Assembly (NCBI GenBank): GCA_905221545.1
Contig: CAJNDO010000005.1
Location: 100,609 to 164,608, forward strand
DNA from: a bacterium
GTDB lineage: Bacteria; Bacillota; Bacilli; Lactobacillales; Streptococcaceae
Direction: 5' to 3'
DNA length: 64,000 bases
The notes beneath the pieces were generated by a model. It was given only the letters and a program-made list of their open reading frames with translations. It made no database searches and was not told where the DNA came from. Each line of letters begins with the position of its first letter. Position 1 is the first letter of the stretch. Positions 1 to 9,490 of the stretch are shown piece by piece. The translations under genes were made by a program, and so were the position numbers.

Positions 1-3000
1 AACAACAAGAATTAGAAACACTAAAACAATCTAAAGTTCAAAAAGAACAAGAAAAGACTAATTCAAATCAAGAGTTAACGGAAAAAAATACACAAAAAGA
101 GCAAGCTCAAAATGAAAAAAATGAAGCTACTAAAAAACAAGTAGCTGCACAAAAAGATTTAACGACTCATGAGCAAAATATTAAGGCTAAACAAGCTGAA
201 GTAGAGACAGTTAATAGTGACTTAACGAATAAATCAATTCAAGTTACTAATCAAAATACTGCTGTAAAAAATGCTGAAAATCAATTAAATGCGGCTAAAC
301 AAGCAGATGAAAACAGAAAAAATGAGATTAATACTGCAAAATCAGACCTTTCAGCAAAAGAAACTGCTGTTACTGAAAAAGAAGCTGTAAAAAAAGAGAA
401 AGAACGAGATGTAGCCACTGCTGAAGAACATGCTAAAAATGCATTTTCATATCCTACAAAATTTGTTACTACAGAAGAATGGATTAAGGCTTTTAAAGAA
501 TTGTTAACAGAATATAATCGTGGTTCTCAAGCTGATAAAGCAAAACTTAATGAATTAATGAATAAAGCAACTTCTTTAGATAATGAAGGAGATAAAGCGT
601 TTGTAGCATATGCAAATTCTATTCGACCTAATTTAGTTTTTGAAGGAAATTCAAGAAGTTATTCTACTACAACTTTCTTTAATAGAGGTGAAGAAGAACG
701 CACTTCTATTTATAGATATGAAAAAAATGGAAAGCAATTAACGAAAGACATTATCGTTCCTGCTCATTCTGCTATAAGTGTTGCCGAGGATATACATGAA
801 ACTGTCAATAGAACGAATCGTATTTATGATCCAAATAATCTTCCAGAAGATGTATTGATGGAATTAAATCAATATTTTGCAACTTTATTAAATTCTATAC
901 GTACGCAACTTGGTTTACAGGAAGTAAAAATTAATAAAAATAGTATTGAATTTGCAAAAGAAGCTGCTAATGTTGTGGTACGAGATAAACATATTCGCCC
1001 TGGCGGACACTATGTCAGAGGGATTAATGAAGTTGCCTATAATCGAGGATTAAGAATTTCTGCACCATTAGGACAAGATGGACCTGGGCAATTATATGAA
1101 AATTTATCTGTAACATCTGTAGAAGGGGATAAAGTTTCTAAAGCAGAACTTTATGAAGTAGTAACAGATGCTGTTAAAGGATTCTTCTTTGAAGGTGCTC
1201 AAAAATATGGGCATGCTTTAAATTTAAGTAATGTATCTAACTTTGGGGTAGCTTTTAGTTTAGTAAAAGGAGATAATGTTGATGACATACAAGGGCATAG
1301 AGTAAATCCTGATGGTAGTTATACTCTTGATGAAAACGGTAACCTTATCCCAGAAAAAAGCAGTAGTCTTAAGTTTCATGTCCTCAGTGTGGAAAAAAAT
1401 CGTGTTGATCCAAAAAATCCTAACTCTAAAAAAGTGAATTATGAAGAGATGTATGGTCCCACTTCATCTGCTAATGTTGAAAAGATGAAGTATATTTCAG
1501 ATAAAGAGAGTCAAAAAGCTGTAGAAAAAGCAAAAGCAGCTTTAGCTGAAGCTAATAAAAATCTTATAGAAGTTAAAAAAGCAGTCGAAACAGCTAAAGA
1601 TGTTGTTCGTCAAAAAGAAGCAATTCCTACACAAACTGAAGGAGCAACTGCAGCGCATCGTCAAGCAACAGAAGTATTACGTAGACTTAATGACGAAAAA
1701 CAAACTCTTCAAAATCGTAAAAATCAATTAGAAGCAGAAGTAAGACAATTAACTACAGAGAAATCCGCAAAAGAAGAAGCAGTTCGTCAACGTCAAGAAG
1801 AAGTTACTCGTAAAGAGGTACTTTTAAATACAGCTGTACAACATTTACAAGCTGCTCAAAATAAAAATCAAGTGCTTCAAAATGAGTTAACGTCTATTGA
1901 ATCAACTATTACTGCAAAAGAATCTACTATCAATCAATTGAATGCAAAAATTCAACAAGATGAAGCTGAAGTGAATCAATTAGTAAATCTGCTAAATAAA
2001 AAACAAAGTATAAATGCTGCTATTCAGGAGATTTCTACTAAATTACAAGAAATTTCTTCAAAATTAGAGCAACAAAAAGAAGAATATCGTCAATTAAATA
2101 GTCAAAAAACAGCACTTCAAGCAGAGCTTCAAAAACAAAAAGGAGCATTAAAAACATTAGAAAATAACTATCAAACGTTATTGAAGAAGTATACGAAACA
2201 ACATACACCTGATAGTGCAGTGTTTGATGTTGAAGTAGAGTTACCAAAAATGGATATTACAGAAGGGGAAGAAACTTCTCAAGAAATTCCTTATAAGACA
2301 ATTAGAAAAGAAGATTCTACTCTTCTCAAAGGAAAAGAAGTTGTTTCTCAAAAAGGTCAAAATGGCTTAAAAACGCTAAAAACAGTAACACTTTCTCAAA
2401 ATGGAGAAGTGAAAGATGTTTCTGTAGTTGAAAAAGTTGTGAAAGAAGCTATTGATGAAGTTATTTTAGTAGGAACTAAAGTTGAACAACCACCAGTGGT
2501 AGAACCTAATGGAAATGATGCGGGCAATGGAGCTGCAAATGGAACTACTGGCTCACATGAAAATCCAATTCATACTAACCCAAATGAAGAAAACCCTGGT
2601 TATTCTCATCCAAGACCAACTCATAATCCTTCAACAACAAATCCTGGTAATGGTTCAAATACTACTCCGGTAAGACCTTTAACACCGACTGTATCTGGAG
2701 GAAGAAAACACAATCCAGTTCTATCTACGCCGAAAGAAGAGAAAAAACCAACTTCAACAACATCTTCAAAAGTTTCTGGTTGGAAACTAGAAAACGGAGA
2801 GTGGTACTATAGTGAGAATGGTGTTCAAGTAACTGGTTGGACTAAAGTGAATGGTGTATGGTATTACTTGAAGGAAAATGGAGCAATGGCAACTGGTTGG
2901 CTTAATGATAAGGGAACGTGGTACTACCTAGATGGGTCAGGAGCAATGCAAACAGGCTGGAAATACGTAGATGGTAAATGGTACTATCTAAATAACTCAG

Positions 3001-3188
3001 GAGCAATGCAAACAGGTTGGAAATATGTAGATGGTAAGTGGTACTATCTAGATGGCTCAGGAGCGATGCAAACAGGCTGGAAATACGTAGATGGTAAGTG
3101 GTACTATCTAAACGAATCAGGTGCATTACTTGTAAATACAACTACTCCGGACGGCTACACCGTAAATACAAATGGCGAGTGGGTATAA
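1..3188 (+). CDS. Choline-binding surface protein with SEC10/PgrA-like domain (5' end outside window)
   Basis: The reading frame is open from base 3, so the signal peptide and true start lie upstream. Order of parts: a Lys/Glu/Gln-rich coiled coil (about 3-440); a globular domain (about 450-1490) that resembles SEC10/PgrA surface-exclusion proteins, with a helical stretch around IRTQLGLQEVKI followed by a conserved His/Gly segment (GGHYVRGINEVAYNRGL); a second long coiled coil (about 1500-2190); a G5-like domain (about 2240-2480); a Pro/Asn/Gly/Thr-rich linker (about 2490-2770); and about six choline-binding repeats of the GW...WYYL type (2776 to about 3130) with a closing tail. The repeats would hold the protein on phosphocholine of teichoic acid at the cell surface. 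Related SEC10/PgrA proteins usually carry an LPXTG anchor, so the choline-binding end is a variation. Role in adhesion or mating-pair control is only inferred. Confidence 0.85.
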   Translation, partial: QQELETLKQSKVQKEQEKTNSNQELTEKNTQKEQAQNEKNEATKKQVAAQKDLTTHEQNIKAKQAEVETVNSDLTNKSIQVTNQNTAVKNAENQLNAAKQADENRKNEINTAKSDLSAKETAVTEKEAVKKEKERDVATAEEHAKNAFSYPTKFVTTEEWIKAFKELLTEYNRGSQADKAKLNELMNKATSLDNEGDKAFVAYANSIRPNLVFEGNSRSYSTTTFFNRGEEERTSIYRYEKNGKQLTKDIIVPAHSAISVAEDIHETVNRTNRIYDPNNLPEDVLMELNQYFATLLNSIRTQLGLQEVKINKNSIEFAKEAANVVVRDKHIRPGGHYVRGINEVAYNRGLRISAPLGQDGPGQLYENLSVTSVEGDKVSKAELYEVVTDAVKGFFFEGAQKYGHALNLSNVSNFGVAFSLVKGDNVDDIQGHRVNPDGSYTLDENGNLIPEKSSSLKFHVLSVEKNRVDPKNPNSKKVNYEEMYGPTSSANVEKMKYISDKESQKAVEKAKAALAEANKNLIEVKKAVETAKDVVRQKEAIPTQTEGATAAHRQATEVLRRLNDEKQTLQNRKNQLEAEVRQLTTEKSAKEEAVRQRQEEVTRKEVLLNTAVQHLQAAQNKNQVLQNELTSIESTITAKESTINQLNAKIQQDEAEVNQLVNLLNKKQSINAAIQEISTKLQEISSKLEQQKEEYRQLNSQKTALQAELQKQKGALKTLENNYQTLLKKYTKQHTPDSAVFDVEVELPKMDITEGEETSQEIPYKTIRKEDSTLLKGKEVVSQKGQNGLKTLKTVTLSQNGEVKDVSVVEKVVKEAIDEVILVGTKVEQPPVVEPNGNDAGNGAANGTTGSHENPIHTNPNEENPGYSHPRPTHNPSTTNPGNGSNTTPVRPLTPTVSGGRKHNPVLSTPKEEKKPTSTTSSKVSGWKLENGEWYYSENGVQVTGWTKVNGVWYYLKENGAMATGWLNDKGTWYYLDGSGAMQTGWKYVDGKWYYLNNSGAMQTGWKYVDGKWYYLDGSGAMQTGWKYVDGKWYYLNESGALLVNTTTPDGYTVNTNGEWV

Positions 3189-3250
3189 TCTCAATAAATG
3201 GACAAGACCGGGAAGAAAATTTCTGTAGTGGTCCGATAATGAAGTATATT

Positions 3251-3289
3251 AAAAACGAGCATCTCCAAATGTGGAAATGCTCGTTTTTT
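3251..3289 (+). terminator. Intrinsic terminator after choline-binding protein
   Basis: An inverted repeat built on ACGAGCAT and ATGCTCGT with a short loop runs into six T. It lies 60 bases after the stop codon. Between here and 3480 I see nothing further. Confidence 0.85.
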
Positions 3290-3485
3290 GGTATTTCTTA
3301 TCAAAAGGCATAATAGAAAGTTAGTATCATGTAGCTCAAATTACTGAATTAAAACTGTATATATAATTAGCAAATTTACGATAAAGTGTTAGTTGTTTAT
3401 TTTACTGTTTGAAGAGCATAAGTGTTGAAATCGGTATCTTTTTAATAAAAACAAAAATAACATTCATAAATAAACGTTAAAATAG

Positions 3486-3500
3486 AAAATTCAGAAAATT
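3486..3500 (+). promoter_or_regulatory. CodY-like box before ilvB
   Basis: AAAATTCAGAAAATT matches the CodY consensus AATTTTCWGAAAATT at 13 of 15 positions. It sits just upstream of the ilvB -35 hexamer. CodY represses branched-chain amino acid synthesis genes when these amino acids are plentiful, so the site fits its neighbour. Confidence 0.75.
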
Positions 3501-3512
3501 TCTTCTTTTGTC

Positions 3513-3540
3513 TTGAAAAATTTTGAAAAAGTGGTATGAT
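3513..3540 (+). promoter_or_regulatory. ilvB promoter
   Basis: TTGAAA (3513-3518) and TATGAT (3535-3540) are 16 bases apart. The start codon of ilvB follows 38 bases later with an AAAGGGG ribosome site. Confidence 0.65.
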
Positions 3541-3578
3541 AGTAACAAGTTATTTTTAAGAGAAGAGAAAGGGGAACA

Positions 3579-5279
3579 ATGGAGAAAATCAGTTTAGAAT
3601 CTCCTAAGACGGGGTCGGACCTAGTTTTGGAAACACTTCGTGATTTAGGAATTGATACCATCTTTGGTTATCCTGGTGGTGCTGTCTTGCCTTTTTATGA
3701 TGCGATATATAATTTTAAAGGCATTCGCCACATTCTAGGACGCCATGAGCAAGGTTGTTTGCATGAAGCTGAAGGTTATGCCAAATCAACTGGAAAGTTG
3801 GGTGTTGCCGTCGTCACTAGTGGACCAGGAGCAACAAATGCCATTACAGGGATTGCAGATGCCATGAGCGATAGCGTTCCCCTTTTGGTCTTTACAGGTC
3901 AGGTGGCGCGAGCAGGGATTGGAAAGGATGCCTTTCAGGAGGCAGATATCGTGGGAATTACCATGCCAATCACTAAGTACAATTACCAAGTTCGTGAGAC
4001 AGCTGATATCCCTCGTATCATTACGGAAGCTGTCCATATCGCAACTACAGGCCGTCCAGGGCCGGTTGTTATTGACCTACCTAAAGACGTATCTGCTTTA
4101 GAAACGGACTTCATTTATTCACCAGAAGTGAATCTACCAAGCTATCAGCCGACTCTTGAGCCGAATGATATGCAAATCAAGAAAATCTTGAAGCAATTAT
4201 CCAAGGCTAAAAAGCCAGTCTTGCTAGCTGGTGGTGGAATTAGTTATGCTGAAGCTGCTGCAGAATTAAATGAATTTGCAGAGCGCTATCAAATTCCAGT
4301 GGTAACCAGTCTTTTAGGGCAAGGTACGATTGCAACGACTCATCCACTCTTCCTTGGAATGGGAGGTATGCATGGGTCTTTCGCAGCTAATATTGCCATG
4401 ACGGAAGCTGACTTTATGATTAGTATTGGTTGCCGTTTCGATGACCGTTTGACGGGGAATCCTAAGACCTTCGCTAAGAATGCCAAGGTTGCCCACATTG
4501 ATATTGACCCAGCTGAGATTGGCAAGATTATCAGTGCAGATATTCCTGTAGTTGGAGATGCTAAGAAGGCCTTGCAAATGTTGTTGGCGGAACCAACAGT
4601 TCATAACAATACTGAGAAATGGATTGAGAAAGTTACTAAAGACAAGAACCGTGTTCGTTCTTATGACAAGAAAGAGCGTGTGGTTCAACCTCAAGCCGTT
4701 ATTGAACGCATTGGTGAATTGACGAATGGTGATGCCATTGTGGTAACAGACGTTGGTCAACACCAAATGTGGACAGCTCAGTATTATCCATACCAAAATG
4801 AACGTCAGTTAGTGACTTCAGGCGGTTTGGGAACCATGGGATTCGGAATTCCAGCAGCAATCGGTGCTAAAATTGCTAACCCAGATAAGGAAGTAGTCTT
4901 GTTTGTTGGGGATGGTGGTTTCCAAATGACCAACCAGGAATTGGCTATTTTAAACATTTACAAGGTGCCAATCAAGGTGGTTATGCTGAACAACCACTCA
5001 CTTGGAATGGTTCGCCAGTGGCAGGAATCCTTCTATGAAGGTAGAACATCAGAGTCAGTCTTTGATACCCTTCCTGATTTCCAATTGATGGCACAAGCTT
5101 ATGGCATTAAAAACTATAAGTTTGATAATCCTGAGACCTTGACTCAAGACCTTGAAGTCATCACTGAGAATGTTCCTATGCTAATCGAGGTAGATATTTC
5201 TCGTAAGGAACAGGTGTTACCAATGGTACCAGCTGGTAAGAGTAATCATGAGATGTTGGGGGTGAAGTTCCATGCGTAG
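3579..5279 (+). CDS. ilvB: Acetolactate synthase large subunit
   Basis: Catalyses the first shared step of valine, leucine and isoleucine synthesis: condensation of two pyruvates, or of pyruvate with 2-oxobutyrate, using thiamine diphosphate, FAD and Mg. At 566 residues it has the normal length. The N-terminal pyrimidine-binding domain shows GYPGGAVLPFYDAI and the catalytic Glu57 in RHEQGCLHEAEGYA; the C-terminal diphosphate-binding domain shows GDGG at 444-447 and the paired Asn at 471-472 (the GDG-to-NN metal and diphosphate motif). It starts the ilvBNC operon and overlaps ilvN by 8 bases, as usual for subunits made together. A CodY-like box and promoter precede it. No odd features. Confidence 0.97.
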   Translation: MEKISLESPKTGSDLVLETLRDLGIDTIFGYPGGAVLPFYDAIYNFKGIRHILGRHEQGCLHEAEGYAKSTGKLGVAVVTSGPGATNAITGIADAMSDSVPLLVFTGQVARAGIGKDAFQEADIVGITMPITKYNYQVRETADIPRIITEAVHIATTGRPGPVVIDLPKDVSALETDFIYSPEVNLPSYQPTLEPNDMQIKKILKQLSKAKKPVLLAGGGISYAEAAAELNEFAERYQIPVVTSLLGQGTIATTHPLFLGMGGMHGSFAANIAMTEADFMISIGCRFDDRLTGNPKTFAKNAKVAHIDIDPAEIGKIISADIPVVGDAKKALQMLLAEPTVHNNTEKWIEKVTKDKNRVRSYDKKERVVQPQAVIERIGELTNGDAIVVTDVGQHQMWTAQYYPYQNERQLVTSGGLGTMGFGIPAAIGAKIANPDKEVVLFVGDGGFQMTNQELAILNIYKVPIKVVMLNNHSLGMVRQWQESFYEGRTSESVFDTLPDFQLMAQAYGIKNYKFDNPETLTQDLEVITENVPMLIEVDISRKEQVLPMVPAGKSNHEMLGVKFHA

Positions 5280-5748
5280 AATGTTAACAGCAAAACTACA
5301 AAATCGTTCAGGAGTCCTCAATCGCTTTACCGGTGTCCTGTCTCGTCGTCAGGTCAATATCGAAAGTATCTCTGTTGGAGCAACAGAAGATCCGAATGTA
5401 TCGCGCATCACCATAATTATTGATGTAGTTTCACATGATGAAGTGGAGCAAATCATCAAGCAACTCAATCGTCAAATTGATGTGATTCGCATTCGAGATA
5501 TTACGGATAAACCGCACTTGGAGCGCGAGGTGATTTTGGTTAAGATGTCAGCGCCAGCTGAGAAGCGAGCTGAGATTCTAGCTATTATTCAACCTTTCCG
5601 TGCAACGGTGGTAGACGTAGCACCAAGCTCGATTACCATTCAGATGACAGGAAATGCTGAGAAGAGTGAAGCTCTATTGCGAGTCATTCGACCATACGGT
5701 ATTCGCAATATTGCTCGTACGGGTGCAACTGGATTTACCCGCGATTAA
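5272..5748 (+). CDS. ilvN: Acetolactate synthase small (regulatory) subunit
   Basis: A 158-residue regulatory partner of IlvB that carries feedback inhibition by valine. The first 80 residues form an ACT domain (MLTAKLQNRSGVLNRFTGVLSRRQVNIESISVG), followed by the C-terminal small-subunit domain. Its ATG lies inside the last codons of ilvB (8-base overlap), which points to translational coupling. ilvC follows after 65 bases without an evident terminator, so the three genes are probably one transcript. Confidence 0.96.
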   Translation: MRRMLTAKLQNRSGVLNRFTGVLSRRQVNIESISVGATEDPNVSRITIIIDVVSHDEVEQIIKQLNRQIDVIRIRDITDKPHLEREVILVKMSAPAEKRAEILAIIQPFRATVVDVAPSSITIQMTGNAEKSEALLRVIRPYGIRNIARTGATGFTRD

Positions 5749-5780
5749 AAATCCAACTTAAATTTGTTAAACCAGCCTAA

Positions 5781-6836
<1,056 letters not shown>

Positions 6837-6857
6837 TTGATAGAAATTAAGGTGAAG

Positions 6858-6887
6858 GCGAGTTGGGGGGACCTAACTCGCTTTTAT
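6858..6887 (+). terminator. Probable weak terminator after ilvC
   Basis: GCGAGTT (6858-6864) and AACTCGC (6875-6881) form a 7-base-pair stem followed by only four T. It could allow partial readthrough into ilvA. A possible -10 (TAGTAT, near 6925) could also serve ilvA alone. Confidence 0.55.
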
Positions 6888-6950
6888 AATCAATTCCTCT
6901 CTCTTTTTAGAGGATGGATTGTGATAGTATGAATAGTCTAGGAGAAAAAG

Positions 6951-8201
6951 ATGCTAAGTTCAAAAGATATCATCAAGGCTCACAAGGTCTTGAACGGTGT
7001 GGTTGTGAATACCCCACTGGATTATGACCATTATTTATCGGAGAAGTATGGTGCTAAGATTTATTTGAAGAAGGAAAATGCCCAACGTGTTCGTTCTTTT
7101 AAAATTCGTGGTGCCTATTATGCTATTTCTCAGCTCAGCAAGGAAGAGCGTGAGCGTGGGGTAGTCTGTGCTTCTGCGGGGAATCATGCGCAGGGAGTTG
7201 CCTATACTTGTAATGAGATGAAAATTCCTGCTACTATTTTCATGCCCATTACAACTCCGCAACAAAAGATTGGCCAAGTTCGTTTTTTTGGTGGTGACTT
7301 CGTAACCATTAAACTAGTTGGAGATACCTTTGATGCTTCTGCTAAGGCAGCTCAAGAATTTACAGTTTCTGAAAATCGTACCTTTATTGATCCTTTTGAT
7401 GATGCTCATGTTCAGGCAGGTCAAGGAACAGTTGCTTATGAGATTTTAGAAGAAGCTAGAAAAGAATCGATTGATTTTGATGCTGTCTTGGTTCCTGTTG
7501 GTGGTGGCGGTCTCATTGCTGGGGTTTCTACCTATATCAAGGAAACAAGTCCAGAAATTGAAGTCATTGGGGTAGAGGCTAATGGAGCGCGTTCTATGAA
7601 GGCTGCCTTTGAAGCTGGTGGTCCAGTCAAACTCAAGGAAATTGACAAATTTGCGGATGGGATTGCCGTGCAAAAAGTAGGTCAGTTGACCTATGAAGCA
7701 ACTCGCCAACATGTTCAGACTTTAGTAGGTGTCGATGAGGGATTGATTTCTGAAACCTTGATTGACCTCTACTCTAAGCAAGGGATTGTCGCAGAACCTG
7801 CTGGAGCAGCTAGTATCGCCTCTTTAGAGGTTTTAGCTGAATATATCAAGGGGAAAACTATTTGTTGTATCATTTCTGGAGGAAATAATGATATCAACCG
7901 TATGCCAGAAATGGAAGAGCGTGCCTTGATTTATGATGGTATCAAGCATTACTTTGTGGTCAATTTTCCACAGCGTCCAGGAGCATTGCGTGAGTTTGTA
8001 AATGATATCCTGGGTCCAAATGATGATATCACACGATTTGAGTATATCAAACGAGCTAGCAAGGGTACAGGGCCTGTACTGATTGGGATCGCTTTGGCAG
8101 ATAAGCATGATTATGCAGGATTGATTCGTCGAATGGAAGGTTTCGATCCAGCTTATATTAACTTAAATGGTAATGAAACGCTCTATAATATGCTTGTCTG
8201 A
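6951..8201 (+). CDS. ilvA: Threonine deaminase (threonine ammonia-lyase, biosynthetic)
   Basis: Makes 2-oxobutyrate from threonine, the entry step for isoleucine; it supplies IlvB with its second substrate. The PLP lysine is Lys51 in RVRSFKIRGAYYA, and the phosphate-binding loop is GGGGLIAG near 183. At 416 residues it has the PLP domain plus one C-terminal ACT-like regulatory domain (from about 325, YFVVNFPQRPGALREFVNDIL), the short form found in many Gram-positive bacteria rather than the two-ACT form of E. coli. Start ATG is preceded by GGAGAAAAAG. It completes the ilv cluster, 114 bases after ilvC. Confidence 0.95.
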   Translation: MLSSKDIIKAHKVLNGVVVNTPLDYDHYLSEKYGAKIYLKKENAQRVRSFKIRGAYYAISQLSKEERERGVVCASAGNHAQGVAYTCNEMKIPATIFMPITTPQQKIGQVRFFGGDFVTIKLVGDTFDASAKAAQEFTVSENRTFIDPFDDAHVQAGQGTVAYEILEEARKESIDFDAVLVPVGGGGLIAGVSTYIKETSPEIEVIGVEANGARSMKAAFEAGGPVKLKEIDKFADGIAVQKVGQLTYEATRQHVQTLVGVDEGLISETLIDLYSKQGIVAEPAGAASIASLEVLAEYIKGKTICCIISGGNNDINRMPEMEERALIYDGIKHYFVVNFPQRPGALREFVNDILGPNDDITRFEYIKRASKGTGPVLIGIALADKHDYAGLIRRMEGFDPAYINLNGNETLYNMLV

Positions 8202-8227
8202 GGACTAATAAAAAAATATCATATTAT

Positions 8228-8256
8228 TTGCACAACTGATGTATAGGTGTTATAAT
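8228..8256 (+). promoter_or_regulatory. Strong sigma-70 type promoter
   Basis: TTGCAC and TATAAT are exactly 17 bases apart. No large gene follows; the transcript would begin near 8263 and run through the small Fst-like frame at 8303-8401. Confidence 0.65.
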
Positions 8257-8302
8257 GAGGGTGAAGAAAGGGGGCGATTCCTATGGACTTAGGAAATCTA
8301 TC

Positions 8303-8401
8303 GTGCTATTTCTACTACAACTCACTATAGCACCTATTATTTTTGATTCTGTTTATATTAAGGCGACAGAATTACTTACTATATATAAGGAAATTTTTTG
8401 A
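8303..8401 (+). pseudogene. Possible Fst-family type I toxin, intact or degenerate
   Basis: A GTG-started frame of 32 residues (or a longer one from GTG 8261) has a hydrophobic segment LFLLQLTIAPIIFDSVY. Fst/Par toxins are about 32 residues long, membrane-spanning, and share an IAP(I/V) core, so length and motif fit. A strong promoter lies just upstream. The start codon is weak (AGGA eight bases before GTG), the polar C-terminal tail of true Fst toxins is not clear, and I could not identify the convergent antitoxin RNA. It could be a relic or a chance frame. Confidence 0.35.
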
Positions 8402-8470
8402 AATCCTCAATTGTATAGATCCCTAATTTGAATTTTCACTAAATATAATAGGAGTCAGAAAAAATAATCA

Positions 8471-8569
8471 ATGTTTGTGAAATGGTTGCTAGATGAGTTG
8501 GCCGAAAAAACTCGTGAGATAAACAATAGTGCTAGACATGAAACAGCTAGTGATACTGTTTTTAAATGA
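8471..8569 (+). CDS. Short unrecognised frame, 32 residues
   Basis: ATG-started frame beginning MFVKWLLDELAEKT and ending before an 8-base inverted repeat (CAGCTAGT at 8544-8551, ACTAGCTG at 8569-8576). An AGGAG lies 17 bases upstream, too far for a good start. I do not recognise it. It may be the broken end of a lost gene or noise. Confidence 0.15.
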   Translation: MFVKWLLDELAEKTREINNSARHETASDTVFK

Positions 8570-8576
8570 CTAGCTG

Positions 8577-8969
8577 GAAAGCGGGTATGTAATCAGAAGG
8601 TGCAAGATTGGACAATGTAAGTAGTACCGGTTGTGAAACGAATAAGATATAGATAAGGACAGGAAAGGAACCAAAGAAGGAGAAAGAAAACGGAATGGTT
8701 TAGAGATAGTGTGGAGTGAAAGACTATCTTTAGTGGACTTGTTGATTTAAAAGGAATATATAGAATGAAATAGTAAATCCTGTCTATCCTATTGAGAAAC
8801 TGGCATTCAGTATACATGAATATTTTTACAAGTTTAAAGTTTAATAATACAATTGTTTTTTAGGAGCGTACTATTGGGTTATAGTAAGTAAAAACCTATA
8901 TATTATCGGCTTTAAAAAGGAAGTAAGAAGATTCGAAATCATTTGTTTTATTGAATATATGTTTTTTTA
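8577..8969. other. Non-coding, degenerate stretch
   Basis: No frame with a ribosome site or family resemblance is seen on either strand between the 8544-8576 inverted repeat and the promoter at 8970. Purine-rich tracts on the plus strand suggest decayed coding sequence, but nothing can be named. Confidence 0.5.
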
Positions 8970-8998
8970 TTGACAAAAGACATAAAAACGTATAGAAT
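8970..8998 (+). promoter_or_regulatory. Promoter of small HTH-like gene
   Basis: TTGACA (8970-8975) and TAGAAT (8993-8998) are 17 bases apart, 33 bases before the start codon at 9032. Confidence 0.75.
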
Positions 8999-9031
8999 AA
9001 TATAACGTAAAGAAGAAAATAGGAGAAGAAC

Positions 9032-9247
9032 ATGGCTAAGTCAAACTTTGAAAAAGTAGAATCAGTTGTTGGCTGGGTTCGTGATAAGAAAATCACAGGC
9101 TACCGTATCTCTAAAGAAACGAATGCGCGTGAAATGTCTATCATTGCTCTAGCGCAGGGTCGTGCAAAAGTAAAAAATATTTCATTTGAAACAGCTCTAG
9201 GTTTAATTGATTTCTATGAAAAAAATCATGAAAAATTTGAAGATTAA
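9032..9247 (+). CDS. Small conserved protein, HTH-like, 71 residues
   Basis: The product starts MAKSNFEKVESVVGWVRDKK and contains TGYRISKETNAREMSIIALAQGRAKVKNISFETALGLIDFYE, which has the helix-turn-helix rhythm of small Xre-like proteins (a recognition helix after the turn, then a helix like the one that closes Cro/C1 domains). The gene has its own consensus promoter and an AGGAGA ribosome site, and ends with a terminator 210 bases downstream beyond a BOX element. In pneumococci I recall a small hypothetical gene at this same place between ilvA and the glutamine transporter. DNA binding is inferred from pattern only. Confidence 0.8.
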   Translation: MAKSNFEKVESVVGWVRDKKITGYRISKETNAREMSIIALAQGRAKVKNISFETALGLIDFYEKNHEKFED

Positions 9248-9295
9248 TCTTTGGATAATGGCGGATTCTTGAATAGGGTCTGCCTTTTCATTTTG

Positions 9296-9447
9296 ATACT
9301 CAATGAAAATCAAAGAGCAAACTAGGAAGCTAGCCGTAGGCTGCTCAAAGCACTGTTTTGAGGTTGTAAATAAGACTGACAGAGTCAGTAACATATACCT
9401 ACGGCAAGGCGAAGATGACGTAGTTTGAAGAGATTTTCGAAGAGTAT
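9296..9447 (-). repeat. BOX element, about 152 bp
   Basis: Begins ATACTCAATGAAAATCAAAG and ends TTTTCGAAGAGTAT, the boxC and boxA ends in reverse order, with the CGGCAAGGCG boxA core and a boxB-like middle (GACTGACAGAGTCAG). It lies between the convergent small HTH-like gene and the glnQ-like gene. Confidence 0.9.
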
Positions 9448-9456
9448 GAGGACAGC

Positions 9457-9486
9457 AAAAAGACTGCACGGTTGATGCAGACTTTT
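9457..9486. terminator. Bidirectional terminator between convergent genes
   Basis: AAAAAGACTGCA and TGCAGACTTTT pair with one mismatch around a 7-base loop. T runs lie on both strands, so it can end the small gene on the plus strand and the amino acid transporter on the minus strand. Confidence 0.75.
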
Positions 9487-9490
9487 CTTT

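Noticed and set aside
2902..3141. Minus-strand frame of 79 codons with internal repeats
   Set aside because: It is the complement of the choline-binding repeats; the periodic pattern comes from them and there is no ribosome site.
3786..4796. Several frames antisense to ilvB
   Set aside because: They mirror a well-conserved gene with strong codon bias and have no ribosome sites or family marks.
8593..8817. Minus-strand frame of 74 codons between ilvA and the small HTH-like gene
   Set aside because: No ribosome site, no family resemblance, and composition typical of a chance frame opposite a purine-rich tract.
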